Shown: in pieces, positions 54,422 to 64,000 of the stretch
How the letters are laid out: every line of letters starts with the position of its first letter
How positions within the stretch are numbered: position 1 is the stretch's first letter
DNA from: Leifsonia shinshuensis
GTDB lineage: Bacteria > Actinomycetota > Actinomycetes > Actinomycetales > Microbacteriaceae
Length of the DNA: 64,000 bases
Reading direction: 5' to 3'
Assembly (NCBI RefSeq): GCF_013410375.1
Contig: NZ_JACCFL010000001.1
Location: 3,596,001 to 3,660,000 of the forward strand
Program-made: the position numbers and the translations under genes
The notes under the pieces: model-generated
What the model saw: the letters and a program-made list of their open reading frames with translations, nothing else
Databases searched by the model: none
What the model was told of the DNA's origin: nothing

Positions 54422-55452
54422 GCGGTGTTGCTTTCCGGGGTCGCTGCGGCCGAGGCCGTCGTGGAGTTCGTGCGCACCTGGGTGACGGCGGCGTTGACGT
54501 TCATGCCCTTGCGCTTCATCGCCCGGGCGCGCTCCCCCGCCGAACGCAGGCGCGGGTTGACGTACTCGTCGATGCCGAAGTTGATCAGGGCGAGAGAGAC
54601 GCCGAGCAGCGCGATGCACAGGCCGGCGGGGACGTACCACCACCAGTAGTCCGGGAACGCGTTGTTCTGCTGCGCCCAGAACAGGATGGTGCCCCAGTTC
54701 AGGTTGGACACCGGGATGACGCCGATGAACGCGAGCGTGGTCAGGCCCAGCACCGCGGCCGTCATGGTTCCGACGAAGCTGGAGGCGATGATGGCCAGGA
54801 GGTTCGGCAGCATCTCGACCAGGATCACCCGGTGCAGCGGCTCGCCGTTCGCCCGGGCGGCCTGGATGAAGTCGCGGTTGCGCAGGGACATGGTCTGCGC
54901 GCGCAGCACGCGGGCGCCCCATGCCCAGCCGGTCAGGCCGAGCACCGCGGCGATGAGCGGCAGCGGCGGGTCCTGGAACTGCGAGGCGACGATGATCATC
55001 AGCGGCAGGCCGGGGATGACGAGGAACACGTTCGACAGCGCCGACAGCGACTCGCTCTTCCAGCCGCGCAGGTAGCCGGCGGTGACGCCGACGACGATCG
55101 CCACGACCGTGGCCATGATCGTCGCCAGGAAACCGACGACGAGCACGCCGCGGGTGCCGTAGACGAGCTGGCTGAAGACGTCCTGGCCGATGTGCGTCGT
55201 GCCGAGCAGGTGGGTGAACGACGGCGGCTGCAGCGTCTCCTTCAGGTTCTGCGCCTCCGGGTCGTACGGGGCGATCAGCGGGGCGAAGATCGCGACGAGC
55301 ACGAACACGCCCAGGATGATCAGGCCGGCGGCCGACTTCGGGTTGCTGAACATGGCCAGCGAGGCCTTGAGCTGCGACCAGAAGGTGGTCTTCTTCGGCG
55401 CCGGCGGCTCGGGAGTCACCGCCTGGATGTAGGCGGTCTGGGGCAGAGTCAT
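54418..55452 (-). CDS. ABC transporter permease (DppC/OppC-type)
   Basis: 344-residue inner-membrane permease of the dipeptide/oligopeptide class: N-terminal cytoplasmic segment and first helix (SAAGLIILGVFVLVAIFAPLIAPYDP), LLGTTHIGQDVFSQLVYGTRG and the EAA-like loop RNRDFIQAARANGEPLHRVILVEMLPN. Starts 2 bp after the partner permease gene stop and overlaps the GH3 gene by ATGA. With a beta-glucosidase in the operon the cargo is more likely an oligosaccharide. Confidence 0.95.
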   Translation of the reverse strand: MTLPQTAYIQAVTPEPPAPKKTTFWSQLKASLAMFSNPKSAAGLIILGVFVLVAIFAPLIAPYDPEAQNLKETLQPPSFTHLLGTTHIGQDVFSQLVYGTRGVLVVGFLATIMATVVAIVVGVTAGYLRGWKSESLSALSNVFLVIPGLPLMIIVASQFQDPPLPLIAAVLGLTGWAWGARVLRAQTMSLRNRDFIQAARANGEPLHRVILVEMLPNLLAIIASSFVGTMTAAVLGLTTLAFIGVIPVSNLNWGTILFWAQQNNAFPDYWWWYVPAGLCIALLGVSLALINFGIDEYVNPRLRSAGERARAMKRKGMNVNAAVTQVRTNSTTASAAATPESNTA

Positions 55453-55454
55453 GA

Positions 55455-56555
55455 TCAGGCCTCCGTCTGGCGGGTGCGCGGGTCGAGGATGGCGTACGCG
55501 ATATCGGCGATGATGTTCGCGATCAGGACGGCGAGCACGAGCACCAGGAAGATGCCCTGCATGAGCGCATAGTCCTTGGCGTTGGTCGCGTTGAGAAGCA
55601 GCAGGCCGATGCCGGGATAGGAGAACACCATCTCCATCACGATCGTGCCGCTGACGATGAAGCCGAGCGCGAGCGCGAAGCTCTGGATCTGCGGCAGCAC
55701 CGCGTTGCGGGCGGCGTAGCGCCACAGCACGCGCCGGTCCGGCATGCCCTTCGCCTGCGCGACCGTGATGTAGTCCTCGTCGAGCACGGTGAGCATCATG
55801 TTGCGCATCCCGAGCACCCAGCCGCCGAGCGAGACGACCACGATGGTGGCCATCGGGAGGGCGCCGTGCGAGAGCACCTGACTGATGAAGTCGGCGTTCC
55901 AGCCCGGGTCCACGCCCAGCTCGTAGGCGTGGCCGGCGGGGAACCAGCCGAGCGTCGTGGAGAAGATCGCGATGAAGATCAGGCCGAGCCAGAAGTACGG
56001 GATCGTGCCGAGGAACGTCGTGATCGGGATGAAGACGTCCAGCCTCCCGCCGCGCCGCCAGCCGATCACGGCGCCGAGGGCGGTGCCGATCAGGAAGGAG
56101 ACCACGGTGGCGAAGCCGACCAGGCCGAGCGTCCAGGGCAGGGCGGACGCGATCGCGTCGCCGACCGGCGCCATGCCCGTCGAGATCGAGACGCCGAGGT
56201 TGCCGTGCAGCAGCATGTTCCAGTAGTCGAGGTACTGCTGCCAGAGCGGCACCGACTTGTCGACGCCGAACAGCAGGCGCAGCGCCTTCTCGGCGTCCGG
56301 GGTGAGCTGCCCCTGGCTGCGCGCCATATAGGACGACACGGCGTCGCCCTTCATCAGGCGCGGGATGAAGAAGTTGATCGTGATGGCCGCCCACAGGGTG
56401 AACACGTAGAAGGCCACGCGACCGCCGATGAACCGCCACGGGACGCGGACGCCGCGGCGCTCCGCCTTGGTGGCGGTGGTTCCGACGAGCGTCGGGTCGA
56501 CGGGGGTGGAGTCGGTTTGGGCAATGCCCGCGGACGTCGTCGTCTCGGCGCTCAC
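55455..56555 (-). CDS. ABC transporter permease (DppB/OppB-type)
   Basis: 366-residue permease partner: first helix AFYVFTLWAAITINFFIPRLMKGD, long extracytoplasmic loop with the OppB-type LFGVDKSVPLWQQYLDYWNMLLHGNLGVSI, and the EAA loop DEDYITVAQAKGMPDRRVLWRYAARNAVLP. Overlaps the upstream ATPase gene by 4 bp. Extended N-terminus of about 30 polar residues. Confidence 0.95.
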   Translation of the reverse strand: MSAETTTSAGIAQTDSTPVDPTLVGTTATKAERRGVRVPWRFIGGRVAFYVFTLWAAITINFFIPRLMKGDAVSSYMARSQGQLTPDAEKALRLLFGVDKSVPLWQQYLDYWNMLLHGNLGVSISTGMAPVGDAIASALPWTLGLVGFATVVSFLIGTALGAVIGWRRGGRLDVFIPITTFLGTIPYFWLGLIFIAIFSTTLGWFPAGHAYELGVDPGWNADFISQVLSHGALPMATIVVVSLGGWVLGMRNMMLTVLDEDYITVAQAKGMPDRRVLWRYAARNAVLPQIQSFALALGFIVSGTIVMEMVFSYPGIGLLLLNATNAKDYALMQGIFLVLVLAVLIANIIADIAYAILDPRTRQTEA

Positions 56556-57378
56556 AGCGCACCTCCTGCGGTCTGTGCTGTCGTGACGGTTCGGGCGGTC
56601 AGCTTGCCGAAGTGCTTCTCCGGGTCGGGGGACGCGGCCCGGAGCTCACGGGTGTAGGGGTCCTGCGGGCGGAGGATCACGTCGTCGGCGGGGCCGTGCT
56701 CGACGATCCGGCCCTGGTTGAGGACGATGATTTCGTCGCTGAAGTGCCGCGCGGTGGCCAGGTCGTGCGTGATGTAGAGCACGCCGAGCCCTTCCTCGCG
56801 CTGCAGGTCGGCGAGCAGGTTCAGCACGCCGACGCGCAGCGACACGTCGAGCATCGACACCGGCTCGTCGGCCACCAGCAGGGTCGGGCGGGAGGCGAGC
56901 GCGCGGGCGATGGCCACACGCTGGCGCTGGCCGCCGGAGAGCTCGTGCGGTCGGCGGTCGATCACGGCGTCCGCGTCGAGCTGCACGCGGCGCAGCAGCC
57001 GCCGCACCTCGTCGTCCACCTCGGCCTTCGGGACGACGTGGTCGAGCCGCAGCGGGCGCTCGATGTGGTGCCGGATCGTGTGCGACGGGTTCAGCGAGGC
57101 GAACGGGTCCTGGAACACCATCCGGAGCTGCTGGCGGTACTGCCGCAGCCGCTTGCCCGAGCGCGGGATCGGGGCGCCGTCCAGCAGCACCTCGCCGCGG
57201 GTGGGCGTCTCGAGCTGGGTGAGGATCTTCGCGATCGTGGACTTGCCGCTGCCGGACTGGCCGACCAGGCCGATCGTCTGCCGCTGGCCCAGCGTGAAGC
57301 TGACGTCGTCCAGGGCCTTCAGCTGCCCGGAGCCGCGGACGTTGTAGATCTTGGTGACGTTGCGGAATTCGAGCGTGG

Positions 57379-57382
<4 letters not shown>
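56552..57382 (-). CDS. ABC transporter ATP-binding protein (DppF/OppF-type)
   Basis: 276-residue ATPase: Walker A GQSGSGKST, signature ELSGGQRQRVAIARAL, Walker B LLVADEPVSMLD (Pro-Val instead of the usual Pro-Thr). The N-terminal FRNVTKIYNVRGSGQLKALDDVSFTLGQ is OppF-like. Overlaps both neighbours (ATGA with the upstream ATPase, 4 bp with the permease). Partner of the next ATPase. Confidence 0.95.
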
Positions 57383-58203
<821 letters not shown>

Positions 58204-58239
58204 GGCGTCGCTTTCATGCTGTCCGCGGTCGCCCGGGGC

Positions 58240-58264
58240 GGACGGCGGCACGAGGCCGCCGTCC
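58240..58264. terminator. intra-operon hairpin after the binding-protein gene
   Basis: GGACGGCGGC and its perfect complement around a 5-nt loop (ACGAG). A second, shorter stem (CACCCC/GGGGTG, about 58265-58284) lies immediately beside it. Both are in the 96-bp gap between the binding-protein and ATPase genes, where partial termination would favour binding-protein expression. Confidence 0.6.
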
Positions 58265-58299
58265 ACCCCGGACGGGTGGGGTGAGGTCGCGCTCGGCGA

Positions 58300-59979
58300 C
58301 TACTTGCCCGCGGGCTTCAGGTTCATCAGCACCTGGACGGCCGACGGCTGGGTCGGGTCGGCGGTCGCGTACTGGTCCTGCTCGCTCGGCCAGCCGACGA
58401 ACTTCCGGGTGTTGTACTCGGCGAGCTGCGGGTGGGTGCCGATCGGGATCGCCGGGACGTCGTCCACGAAGATCTTCTGCAGCTTCTCCAGCGCCGCGGT
58501 GCGGGTGGCCTCGTCGGATGCCTGCGCGTACTGCTTCAGCAGGGCGGTCGCGTCCGGGTTGCTGTAGCGGCCGAAGTTGTCCGAGACCTTGCCGTCGGCG
58601 GCCTGGTCGAGGTAGCTGCTGTTCATGACATCGTCGTAGATGTGCCACGGGTTCGAGCCGGAGCCGGTCCAGTGCAGCGCGGCGTCGAAGTTGCCGGACG
58701 CGACGTTGGCGAACCAGGTGTCGGCGTCGGGGGTGGCGACCTTCGCGTCGATGCCGAGGGTGGTCTTGAGCTGAGTGGCGACGAGCTGGATGCCCGTGAC
58801 GTAGTCGTTCCAGCCCTGCGGGTCCTGCAGGGTGAAGGAGACCGGCTTGCCGGACGGGTCGGTCAGCGCGCCGGACTTCCAGGTGTAGCCGGCGTCGGTG
58901 AGGACCTTCTTGGCGCCGTCGACGTCGATCTTGAACGTCTGGTCCTTGTAGGCGGAGGCGATGTACTGGTCACCGGTCGGCTGCGGGATGCCCGACACGT
59001 TGGTCAGCTCGGGGCCGGCGTTGCCGCGCGCCGTCGTGGCGTGCGCCTTGCGGTCGACGACCATGTTCACGGCCTTGCGGAGCGCCACGTCGTTGAACGG
59101 CGCCTTCGCGGTGTTGACCAGGATCATGTCGGGGCTCAGGACGTTGGCGCCCCAGAAGACGTTGTGCTTCGGGTCCTTGTCCACATAGTTCTTCTGGTAG
59201 TCCGTGATGAAGATCTGCGCCCAGTCGGTCTCGCCGGTCTGCAGTGCGCGGAGGAGGCCGGTGTTGTCGTTGTACTCGAGGTACTTGAGCTGGGCCACCG
59301 GGACGGTGCCCTTCCAGTAGTCCGTCCGCGCCTGGAGGACGACGCCCTGCGACGAGAAGCTCTTGATCGTGTACGGGCCGGTGCCGATCGCCTTCGTCAC
59401 CGGGTCCTTGGTCGCGTCGGCGACGGACTTCCACTGGTGCTCGGGGACGATCGGGACCTGCAGCACGTCGCCCTGCTTGACGAACTTGGACTCGCTGAAG
59501 TTCAGGACGACGTTGTTCCCGTCCTTCTTGATGTCCGTCAGCTTGAGGCCGCCCAGGTCGAGGGCGGGGGTGTTCTTGATCAGGTTGTAGGTGAAGACGA
59601 TGTCGTCGGCGGTGAAGGGCTTGCCGTCGCTCCATTTGACGTTCGAGCGCGGGGTGACGGTGAGCTGGGTGTAGTCCGCGTTCCACACGACCTTGGAGGC
59701 GAGCCACGGAGTGGTCTCGTTCTTGCCGACCGGGTTGACGATCGCGAGGGGCTCGTAGATCATCCGGTCGTAGCCGAGCGACATGCCCGAGCCGGTGGTG
59801 ATGAACGGGTTGTTGATCTGGGTCGCCAGGATGGCCGCGCCATCCGGCTTCGCGACGGTGAGCGAGCCCGTGCTGCCCGTGCTGGCGCTGGACTTGCCGT
59901 CGGACGAGCAGCCGGTCAGCGCAAGTGCGCCGACGGCGGCGATCGCCGATGCCGTGATCAGATACTTGGTAAGCCTCAT
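58300..59979 (-). CDS. ABC transporter substrate-binding lipoprotein (family 5, DppA/OppA-type)
   Basis: 559-residue lipoprotein: MRLTKYLITASAIAAVGALALTGC with lipobox Cys24, then a family-5 extracellular solute-binding fold (MIYEPLAIVNPVGKNETTPWLASKVVWNADYTQLTVTPRSNVKWSDGKPFTADDIVFTYNLI). ATG at 59979 with AAGGAG 5 nt upstream. First gene of the operon SBP-ATPase-ATPase-permease-permease-GH3, behind an operator-promoter shared with the divergent TetR gene. Family-5 proteins bind peptides but also cello- and xylo-oligosaccharides; the GH3 gene supports the latter. Confidence 0.94.
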   Translation of the reverse strand: MRLTKYLITASAIAAVGALALTGCSSDGKSSASTGSTGSLTVAKPDGAAILATQINNPFITTGSGMSLGYDRMIYEPLAIVNPVGKNETTPWLASKVVWNADYTQLTVTPRSNVKWSDGKPFTADDIVFTYNLIKNTPALDLGGLKLTDIKKDGNNVVLNFSESKFVKQGDVLQVPIVPEHQWKSVADATKDPVTKAIGTGPYTIKSFSSQGVVLQARTDYWKGTVPVAQLKYLEYNDNTGLLRALQTGETDWAQIFITDYQKNYVDKDPKHNVFWGANVLSPDMILVNTAKAPFNDVALRKAVNMVVDRKAHATTARGNAGPELTNVSGIPQPTGDQYIASAYKDQTFKIDVDGAKKVLTDAGYTWKSGALTDPSGKPVSFTLQDPQGWNDYVTGIQLVATQLKTTLGIDAKVATPDADTWFANVASGNFDAALHWTGSGSNPWHIYDDVMNSSYLDQAADGKVSDNFGRYSNPDATALLKQYAQASDEATRTAALEKLQKIFVDDVPAIPIGTHPQLAEYNTRKFVGWPSEQDQYATADPTQPSAVQVLMNLKPAGK

Positions 59980-60038
59980 TGCTTCTCCTTCGTGGCGGAC
60001 ACATGCGTTGTGCCCTGGTGCTGCGGAATGTCGGCTGA

Positions 60039-60067
60039 CGATAACTTGCTTACTGGTCAGAAAGCAA
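60039..60067 (-). promoter_or_regulatory. promoter of the ABC-GH3 operon
   Basis: On the minus strand TTGCTT (60067-60062), 17-bp spacer, TTATCG (60044-60039). The spacer is occupied by the operator at 60048-60065. Confidence 0.5.
60048..60065. promoter_or_regulatory. TetR-type operator over the ABC-GH3 promoter
   Basis: GCTTACTGGTCAGAAAGC, centre of a 26-bp near-palindrome (60044-60069, arms matching at 11 of 13). Same GSTTAC-N6-GWAAGY layout as the sites at 60082 and 24389. Confidence 0.65.
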
Positions 60068-60081
60068 GTTGGTTGAGGTGA

Positions 60082-60099
60082 GGTTACTGGCTGGTAAGC
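60082..60099. promoter_or_regulatory. TetR-type operator upstream of the TetR gene
   Basis: GGTTACTGGCTGGTAAGC, 33 bp before the TetR start codon. Differs from the site upstream of the secreted beta-helix gene (24389-24406) at only two of 18 positions. Confidence 0.65.
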
Positions 60100-60132
60100 T
60101 CGGCCGCAACCAGCACGGCAGGAGCGACGGAA

Positions 60133-60780
60133 ATGGCCATCAACGGCAACGGCACCGGTACGCGTCCGGAGACCGAGCAGAAGCGCGTCGACATCCTGCG
60201 CGCGGCGATCGAGACCTTCGGCACCAAGGGGTCCACGAACGGAACGCTCGCCGACATCGCCGAGCAGGTCGGGATGACGCACGCCGGCGTCCTGCACCAC
60301 TTCGGGTCCAAGAACAACCTGCTCCTGGAGGTGCTGGAGTTCCGTGACAGGGACGACGTCGCCCACCTCGCCGATCAGCACATCCCCGGCGGCCCAGCGC
60401 TGTTCGCCCACCTCGTCGCCACCGCCCAGCGCAACGCGCTGCGGCCCGGGATCGTCCAGGTGTTCACCGTGCTCTCCGCGGAGTCGGTCACCGAGGACCA
60501 CCCCGCGAAGGAGTACTTCCAGGACCGCTACCGCAACCTCCGGGTCGAGGTCGGCGCCGCGTTCCGCGCGCTCTGCGCCCAGGAGGGCGTGACCGCTCCG
60601 GACACGATCGACCGGGCAGCGGCCTCCATCCTGGCGGTCATGGACGGCCTCCAGCTGCAGTGGCTGCTCGACCCCACCGCGGTCGACCTGGCCGGCGCGA
60701 GCGAGTTCGCCATCGAGGCGATCGTGAACGGCGTGCTGCACCCGGGCCCGGAGCTCGGGTCGTACGTGCGGGAGGGCTGA
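60133..60780 (+). CDS. TetR family regulator of the ABC-GH3 locus
   Basis: 215-residue regulator: HTH at about residues 14-60 (EQKRVDILRAAIETFGTKGSTNGTLADIAEQVGMTHAGVLHHFGSKNNLL), then the helical ligand domain (RAAASILAVMDGLQLQWLLDPTAVDLAGASEFAIEAIV). Divergent from the binding-protein gene with two similar operators between, so it likely represses the operon and itself until a sugar ligand appears. A matching site upstream of the beta-helix gene suggests a wider regulon. Confidence 0.92.
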   Translation: MAINGNGTGTRPETEQKRVDILRAAIETFGTKGSTNGTLADIAEQVGMTHAGVLHHFGSKNNLLLEVLEFRDRDDVAHLADQHIPGGPALFAHLVATAQRNALRPGIVQVFTVLSAESVTEDHPAKEYFQDRYRNLRVEVGAAFRALCAQEGVTAPDTIDRAAASILAVMDGLQLQWLLDPTAVDLAGASEFAIEAIVNGVLHPGPELGSYVREG

Positions 60781-60789
60781 GAACCCCGG

Positions 60790-61572
60790 TCAGAGCGCCT
60801 GCACGATCGTCGGCGTCATCGCCGCCGTGTCGACCAGGATCTTCGCGAGGTAGATCGGCCGACCGGAGCACTCCAGGGTCTGGGTGATGATGAGCACGGG
60901 CGCGGTCGCGTCCAGCCCGAGGACCGCACCGCGGGAGGCGCCGACCGCGCCGACCGAGAGCCGGCTCTGCGCCGGGCCCAGCCGGGCGCCCAGGGCGTCG
61001 AGCAGCGTGCGGAGCGCGCTGGACCCGGCGCCGGTGTCCTGCTCGATCGCCTCTGCGAGCTCCGGTGAGAGCCGGCGGAGGACGGCGCCGCCCGGCAGGT
61101 GCTCCTGGAGGAGCGCGGAGGGCGTCGAGCCGTTCAGGATGACGCTCTCGAACAGCCAGGTCGGCTCGTTCGGGGCCAGGCCGAGCCCCGACGCGACGAA
61201 GTCCGCGGACGCCGGCTCGGCGCGGTGCTGCGTGCGGCGGAGCCTCCCCGCGTCGCCGGACGCCTCCTCGAACGGCCGGAGCTTCTCCAGTCCGGTCTCC
61301 GGCAGGCGGCCGGAGACGACGCGTCCGACGCCGCGGACGGAGTTCACGAAACCGTCCTCGGCGAGCAGGAGCATCGCCTCCCGGACGACCGTGCGGCTGA
61401 CGCCGAGCGCCGCCCCGATCTCGCTCTCCGACGGCATCAGCGACGACTCCGGGAACACGCCCGCGCGGATCGCCTCCGTGAGCCGGGTGTAGACCTCGAC
61501 CCGCAGCGGGATCGCCATTCGTCGTTCGAGCGGTCGGGAGAGGAACTCCTCCGCCTCTGCATGCAGCGCCAC
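60790..61572 (-). CDS. GntR family regulator with UTRA domain
   Basis: 260-residue regulator: GntR winged HTH at about residues 20-90 (IPLRVEVYTRLTEAIRAGVFPESSLMPSESEIGAALGVSRTVVREAMLLLAEDGFVNSVRGVGRVV) and a HutC/UTRA-type effector domain (EPTWLFESVILNGSTPSALLQEHLPG...VLIITQTLECSGRPIYLAKILVD). GTG at 61572 chosen; an internal ATG at codon 19 (MAIPLRVE) is an alternative. Divergent from a nucleoside-hydrolase-like gene with an inverted repeat between; convergent with TetR. Confidence 0.9.
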   Translation of the reverse strand: MALHAEAEEFLSRPLERRMAIPLRVEVYTRLTEAIRAGVFPESSLMPSESEIGAALGVSRTVVREAMLLLAEDGFVNSVRGVGRVVSGRLPETGLEKLRPFEEASGDAGRLRRTQHRAEPASADFVASGLGLAPNEPTWLFESVILNGSTPSALLQEHLPGGAVLRRLSPELAEAIEQDTGAGSSALRTLLDALGARLGPAQSRLSVGAVGASRGAVLGLDATAPVLIITQTLECSGRPIYLAKILVDTAAMTPTIVQAL

Positions 61573-61613
61573 GCTCTCATTATGGGGCAGTTGTGGGCGT
61601 GTACGCCGTACGT

Positions 61614-61632
61614 GTATAACAAGTTCGTATAC
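61614..61632. promoter_or_regulatory. inverted repeat GTATA-N9-TATAC in the GntR divergent region
   Basis: GTATAACAAGTTCGTATAC, between the GntR/UTRA gene and the nucleoside-hydrolase-like gene. Position fits a GntR operator. A shorter palindrome GTACGCCGTAC lies just beside it (61601-61611). Confidence 0.45.
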
Positions 61633-61659
61633 CGACCAGACGACGACGTGGAGGTCCCC

Positions 61660-62460
61660 GTGGCGCTCGAACCCGCAACCGTGCCGCAGCCGCTGTTCTT
61701 TCTCGACACGCCGGCCGGCCCGGACGCCGCCCTCGCCCTCCTGCACCTGCTCGGGACGGGCGCGCAGGTGGCCGGGATCGGTGCCGCCGCCCCGGATCCG
61801 GACCGGACGGCGGCGCACACGCTGACGGACCTCGCCGGGATGTTCGGCGCGATCCGGGTCGGCGTCTTCCCGGCCGAGGCCTCCCCGGTCTCCGACCTCG
61901 ACCCGGCCGCCTCCACCATCGCCCACGTGACGCTGCCGCGCTCCACGGCCCGCGTCCTGCGCACGCCCGCCGCCTCCGCCCTGGCGCAGCTCGCGCGCCG
62001 GCACCCCGGCCGCATCCGCGTCGTCGCCCTGGGCTCCGCGCGCAACCTCCTGGAGGCGCTGCGGCTCGACCGCGACCTCCCGCGTCTCCTCGCCGGGGTG
62101 ACGGCGCTCACCGACGAGGTGACCCACGACGGCTGGGCCCGCGTCGCGGTGGCCGGGGTCCGGACGACGCTCCTCCCCCGCCGGCTGGCCGACGGCGTCC
62201 GGCTGAGCGACGCGGAGCTCGCCGCCCTCGCCGGGCGCGGCGGGGCGCACTACTTGCTGGCGGCGATGCTCGCCGGCGCGGGCGAGGCGGACGGCGGCAG
62301 CGTCCCGCTTGCGGGCGCCCTCGCGGCGACGCACGCCGCCGGCCTCGCGCCGCACGCCGGCGGCGTCCTCCGGGCGGTGCCGGCCGACCTCCGCGCGCAG
62401 GCGGTGGGCGCGCTCCTGGAGGAGGGAGCGGTGCGGGAGGCGCTCAAGGTGGTGGCGTAG
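61660..62460 (+). CDS. degenerate nucleoside-hydrolase-like protein
   Basis: 266-residue protein that seems related to inosine-uridine preferring nucleoside hydrolases (FFLDTPAGPDAALALLHLLGTGAQVAGIGAAAPD...RIRVVALGSARNLLEALRLDRDLPRLLAGVTALTDE). The calcium-binding DxDPGxDDA motif reads DTPAGPDAA, losing two of the aspartates, so the usual chemistry is doubtful. GTG at 61660 chosen because GGAGG lies 5 nt upstream; GTG at 61648 is possible. Shorter than typical hydrolases (about 310). Divergent from GntR/UTRA. Confidence 0.7.
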   Translation: MALEPATVPQPLFFLDTPAGPDAALALLHLLGTGAQVAGIGAAAPDPDRTAAHTLTDLAGMFGAIRVGVFPAEASPVSDLDPAASTIAHVTLPRSTARVLRTPAASALAQLARRHPGRIRVVALGSARNLLEALRLDRDLPRLLAGVTALTDEVTHDGWARVAVAGVRTTLLPRRLADGVRLSDAELAALAGRGGAHYLLAAMLAGAGEADGGSVPLAGALAATHAAGLAPHAGGVLRAVPADLRAQAVGALLEEGAVREALKVVA

Positions 62461-62495
62461 CCGGCCGCAGCGGAGCCGGCGGCACAGCCCCGCCC

Positions 62496-62507
62496 TACAA
62501 CGTTGTA
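62496..62507. promoter_or_regulatory. LacI-type operator TACAACGTTGTA upstream of lacI
   Basis: Perfect 12-bp palindrome 35 bp before the LacI start codon; identical to the site in front of the GH51 gene. Confidence 0.7.
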
Positions 62508-62541
62508 ACCTCGTGCCGACGGGAAACAGACAGGAGCGGGC

Positions 62542-63564
62542 GTGGCCGCGACGATGCACGATGTCAGCCGGCTGGCCGGGGTGTCGGTCAAGACGGTGTC
62601 GAACGTCGTCAACGACTATCCGTACGTGCGTGAGGAGACCCGGCGGCGGGTCCTCGACGCCATCGCGACGCTGGGGTACACACCCAATCCCACCGCGCGC
62701 AGCCTGCGGTCCGGGCGGAGCAACGTCATCGCGCTGATGATCCCCGACCTCCGGAACGCCTACTTCGCCGAGCTCGCCGACTCCGTCATGCGGGTCGCGG
62801 CGGGACACGGGCTGTCGGTGCTCATCGAGCAGTTCGGCGCGGACCGGGAGCGCGAGCTCGAGGTGCTGCGGCGGCCGCGGTCGCAGCTGGTCGACGGCGT
62901 GCTGTACAGCGTGCTCGCCCTCGACCAGGACGACGTCGACATCGTCGCCGGGATCACCGTCCCGGTCGTCCTGCTCGGCGAGCGGATCTTCAATGGCCCC
63001 CGCGACCACGTCACCATGCGCAACGGCGAAGGCGCCCGCGCCGCCACCGAGCACCTGCTGGGGCTCGGCCGGCGCCGGGTCGTGGCGCTCGGCGCGCACC
63101 CCGGCGAGGAGATCGGCTCGGCGGCGCTCCGCCTCGCAGGCTACCGGGAGGCGCTGGCGGCGGCGGGCGTCCCCGCCGACGACGAGCTCGTCGTGCCGGT
63201 CGGCTCGTGGCACCGGCGGGACGGGGCGGACGCGATGCGCGGTCTGCTCGCGCGCGGGGTGGACTTCGACGGGGTCGTCGCCTTCAACGACGTCCTCGCG
63301 CTCGGCGCGCTGCGCGTGCTGCAGGAGGCCGGCCTCCGGGTCCCCGAGGACGTCGCCGTGATCGGGTTCGACGACATCGACGAGACGCAGTACTCGATGC
63401 CGGCGCTCTCCACGATCGACCCCGGCCGCGAGGAGATCGCGCGCACGGCGGTGGAGCTGCTCGTCCGCAGGATCGAGGGAGGGCCTGCGCCGTTCACGCC
63501 GGAGGAGGTCTTCGTGCCGTACCGGCTCATCCCCCGCGAATCGACCAGGATCACCGCGGGCTGA
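62542..63564 (+). CDS. LacI family regulator of the arabinofuranosidase gene
   Basis: 340-residue repressor: HTH ATMHDVSRLAGVSVKTVSNVVNDYPYVREETRRRVL (residues 3-38), hinge, and sugar-binding core ending DVAVIGFDDIDETQYSMPALSTIDPGREEIARTAVELL. GTG start. Identical 12-bp palindromes upstream of itself and of the adjacent GH51 gene point to autoregulation and control of arabinoside breakdown. Confidence 0.94.
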   Translation: MAATMHDVSRLAGVSVKTVSNVVNDYPYVREETRRRVLDAIATLGYTPNPTARSLRSGRSNVIALMIPDLRNAYFAELADSVMRVAAGHGLSVLIEQFGADRERELEVLRRPRSQLVDGVLYSVLALDQDDVDIVAGITVPVVLLGERIFNGPRDHVTMRNGEGARAATEHLLGLGRRRVVALGAHPGEEIGSAALRLAGYREALAAAGVPADDELVVPVGSWHRRDGADAMRGLLARGVDFDGVVAFNDVLALGALRVLQEAGLRVPEDVAVIGFDDIDETQYSMPALSTIDPGREEIARTAVELLVRRIEGGPAPFTPEEVFVPYRLIPRESTRITAG

Positions 63565-63577
63565 CTCCGCCGTTTGA

Positions 63578-64000
<423 letters not shown>

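Overview
The window is high-GC DNA with short intergenic gaps, many GTG starts and many GTGA/ATGA stop-start overlaps. Gene content (malate:quinone oxidoreductase, an actinobacterial aspartokinase with an internal in-frame start, the asd-lysC-recR-dnaX block near a small SRP RNA and a tRNA-Ser) suggests an actinobacterium, most likely of the Microbacteriaceae (Leifsonia-like). The family assignment is an inference from content and style; no 16S gene is present.

Layout. 1-8.6 kb: core genes: mqo; a membrane protein divergent from a MerR regulator with two tandem operators; asd, lysC, recR, dnaX. 8.7-17.4 kb: one tightly coupled leftward operon of a DUF1254 protein, Pta, AckA and three tandem lipoproteins of the acyl-CoA thioesterase/BAAT fold, only one of which keeps the nucleophile serine. 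17.5-17.8 kb: SRP RNA and tRNA-Ser(GGA). 18-28.4 kb: mixed accessory genes: a two-HTH protein, an autoregulated membrane protein/TetR pair, a C-terminally frameshifted arylsulfatase, a secreted beta-helix protein, a DUF1269 protein, a PucR-type regulator, an aldehyde dehydrogenase remnant and a DUF5996 protein.

28.4-37.1 kb: a ribose-type sugar ABC importer with an IolE-like isomerase and an IolG-like dehydrogenase, behind a promoter carrying two identical LacI palindromes, with a LacI gene close by; a TetR/SDR divergent pair with two operators lies between them. 37.1-37.9 kb is a short lower-GC patch with orphan small ORFs. 37.5-51.1 kb is a polyamine / basic amino acid region: PuuD, SDR, aldehyde dehydrogenase, gamma-glutamylpolyamine synthetase-like protein, GntR and permease, then a LysA-like decarboxylase, a universal stress protein, a cationic amino acid permease, an Orn/Lys/Arg decarboxylase and a divergent LysR. 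Import, decarboxylation, gamma-glutamylation, aldehyde oxidation and glutamate release are all represented; a PuuB-type oxidase is not seen.

52-60.8 kb: a dipeptide/oligosaccharide-type ABC importer with a GH3 beta-glucosidase, divergent from a TetR gene. 18-bp sites in that divergent promoter recur (16 of 18 identical) upstream of the secreted beta-helix gene 36 kb away, which suggests a shared beta-glucan regulon. 60.8-64 kb: a GntR/UTRA regulator divergent from a degenerate nucleoside-hydrolase-like protein, a LacI regulator, and the start of a GH51 arabinofuranosidase that runs off the right edge; the same 12-bp palindrome lies in front of both LacI and GH51. No insertion sequence, integrase, CRISPR array, rRNA or replication origin was seen.
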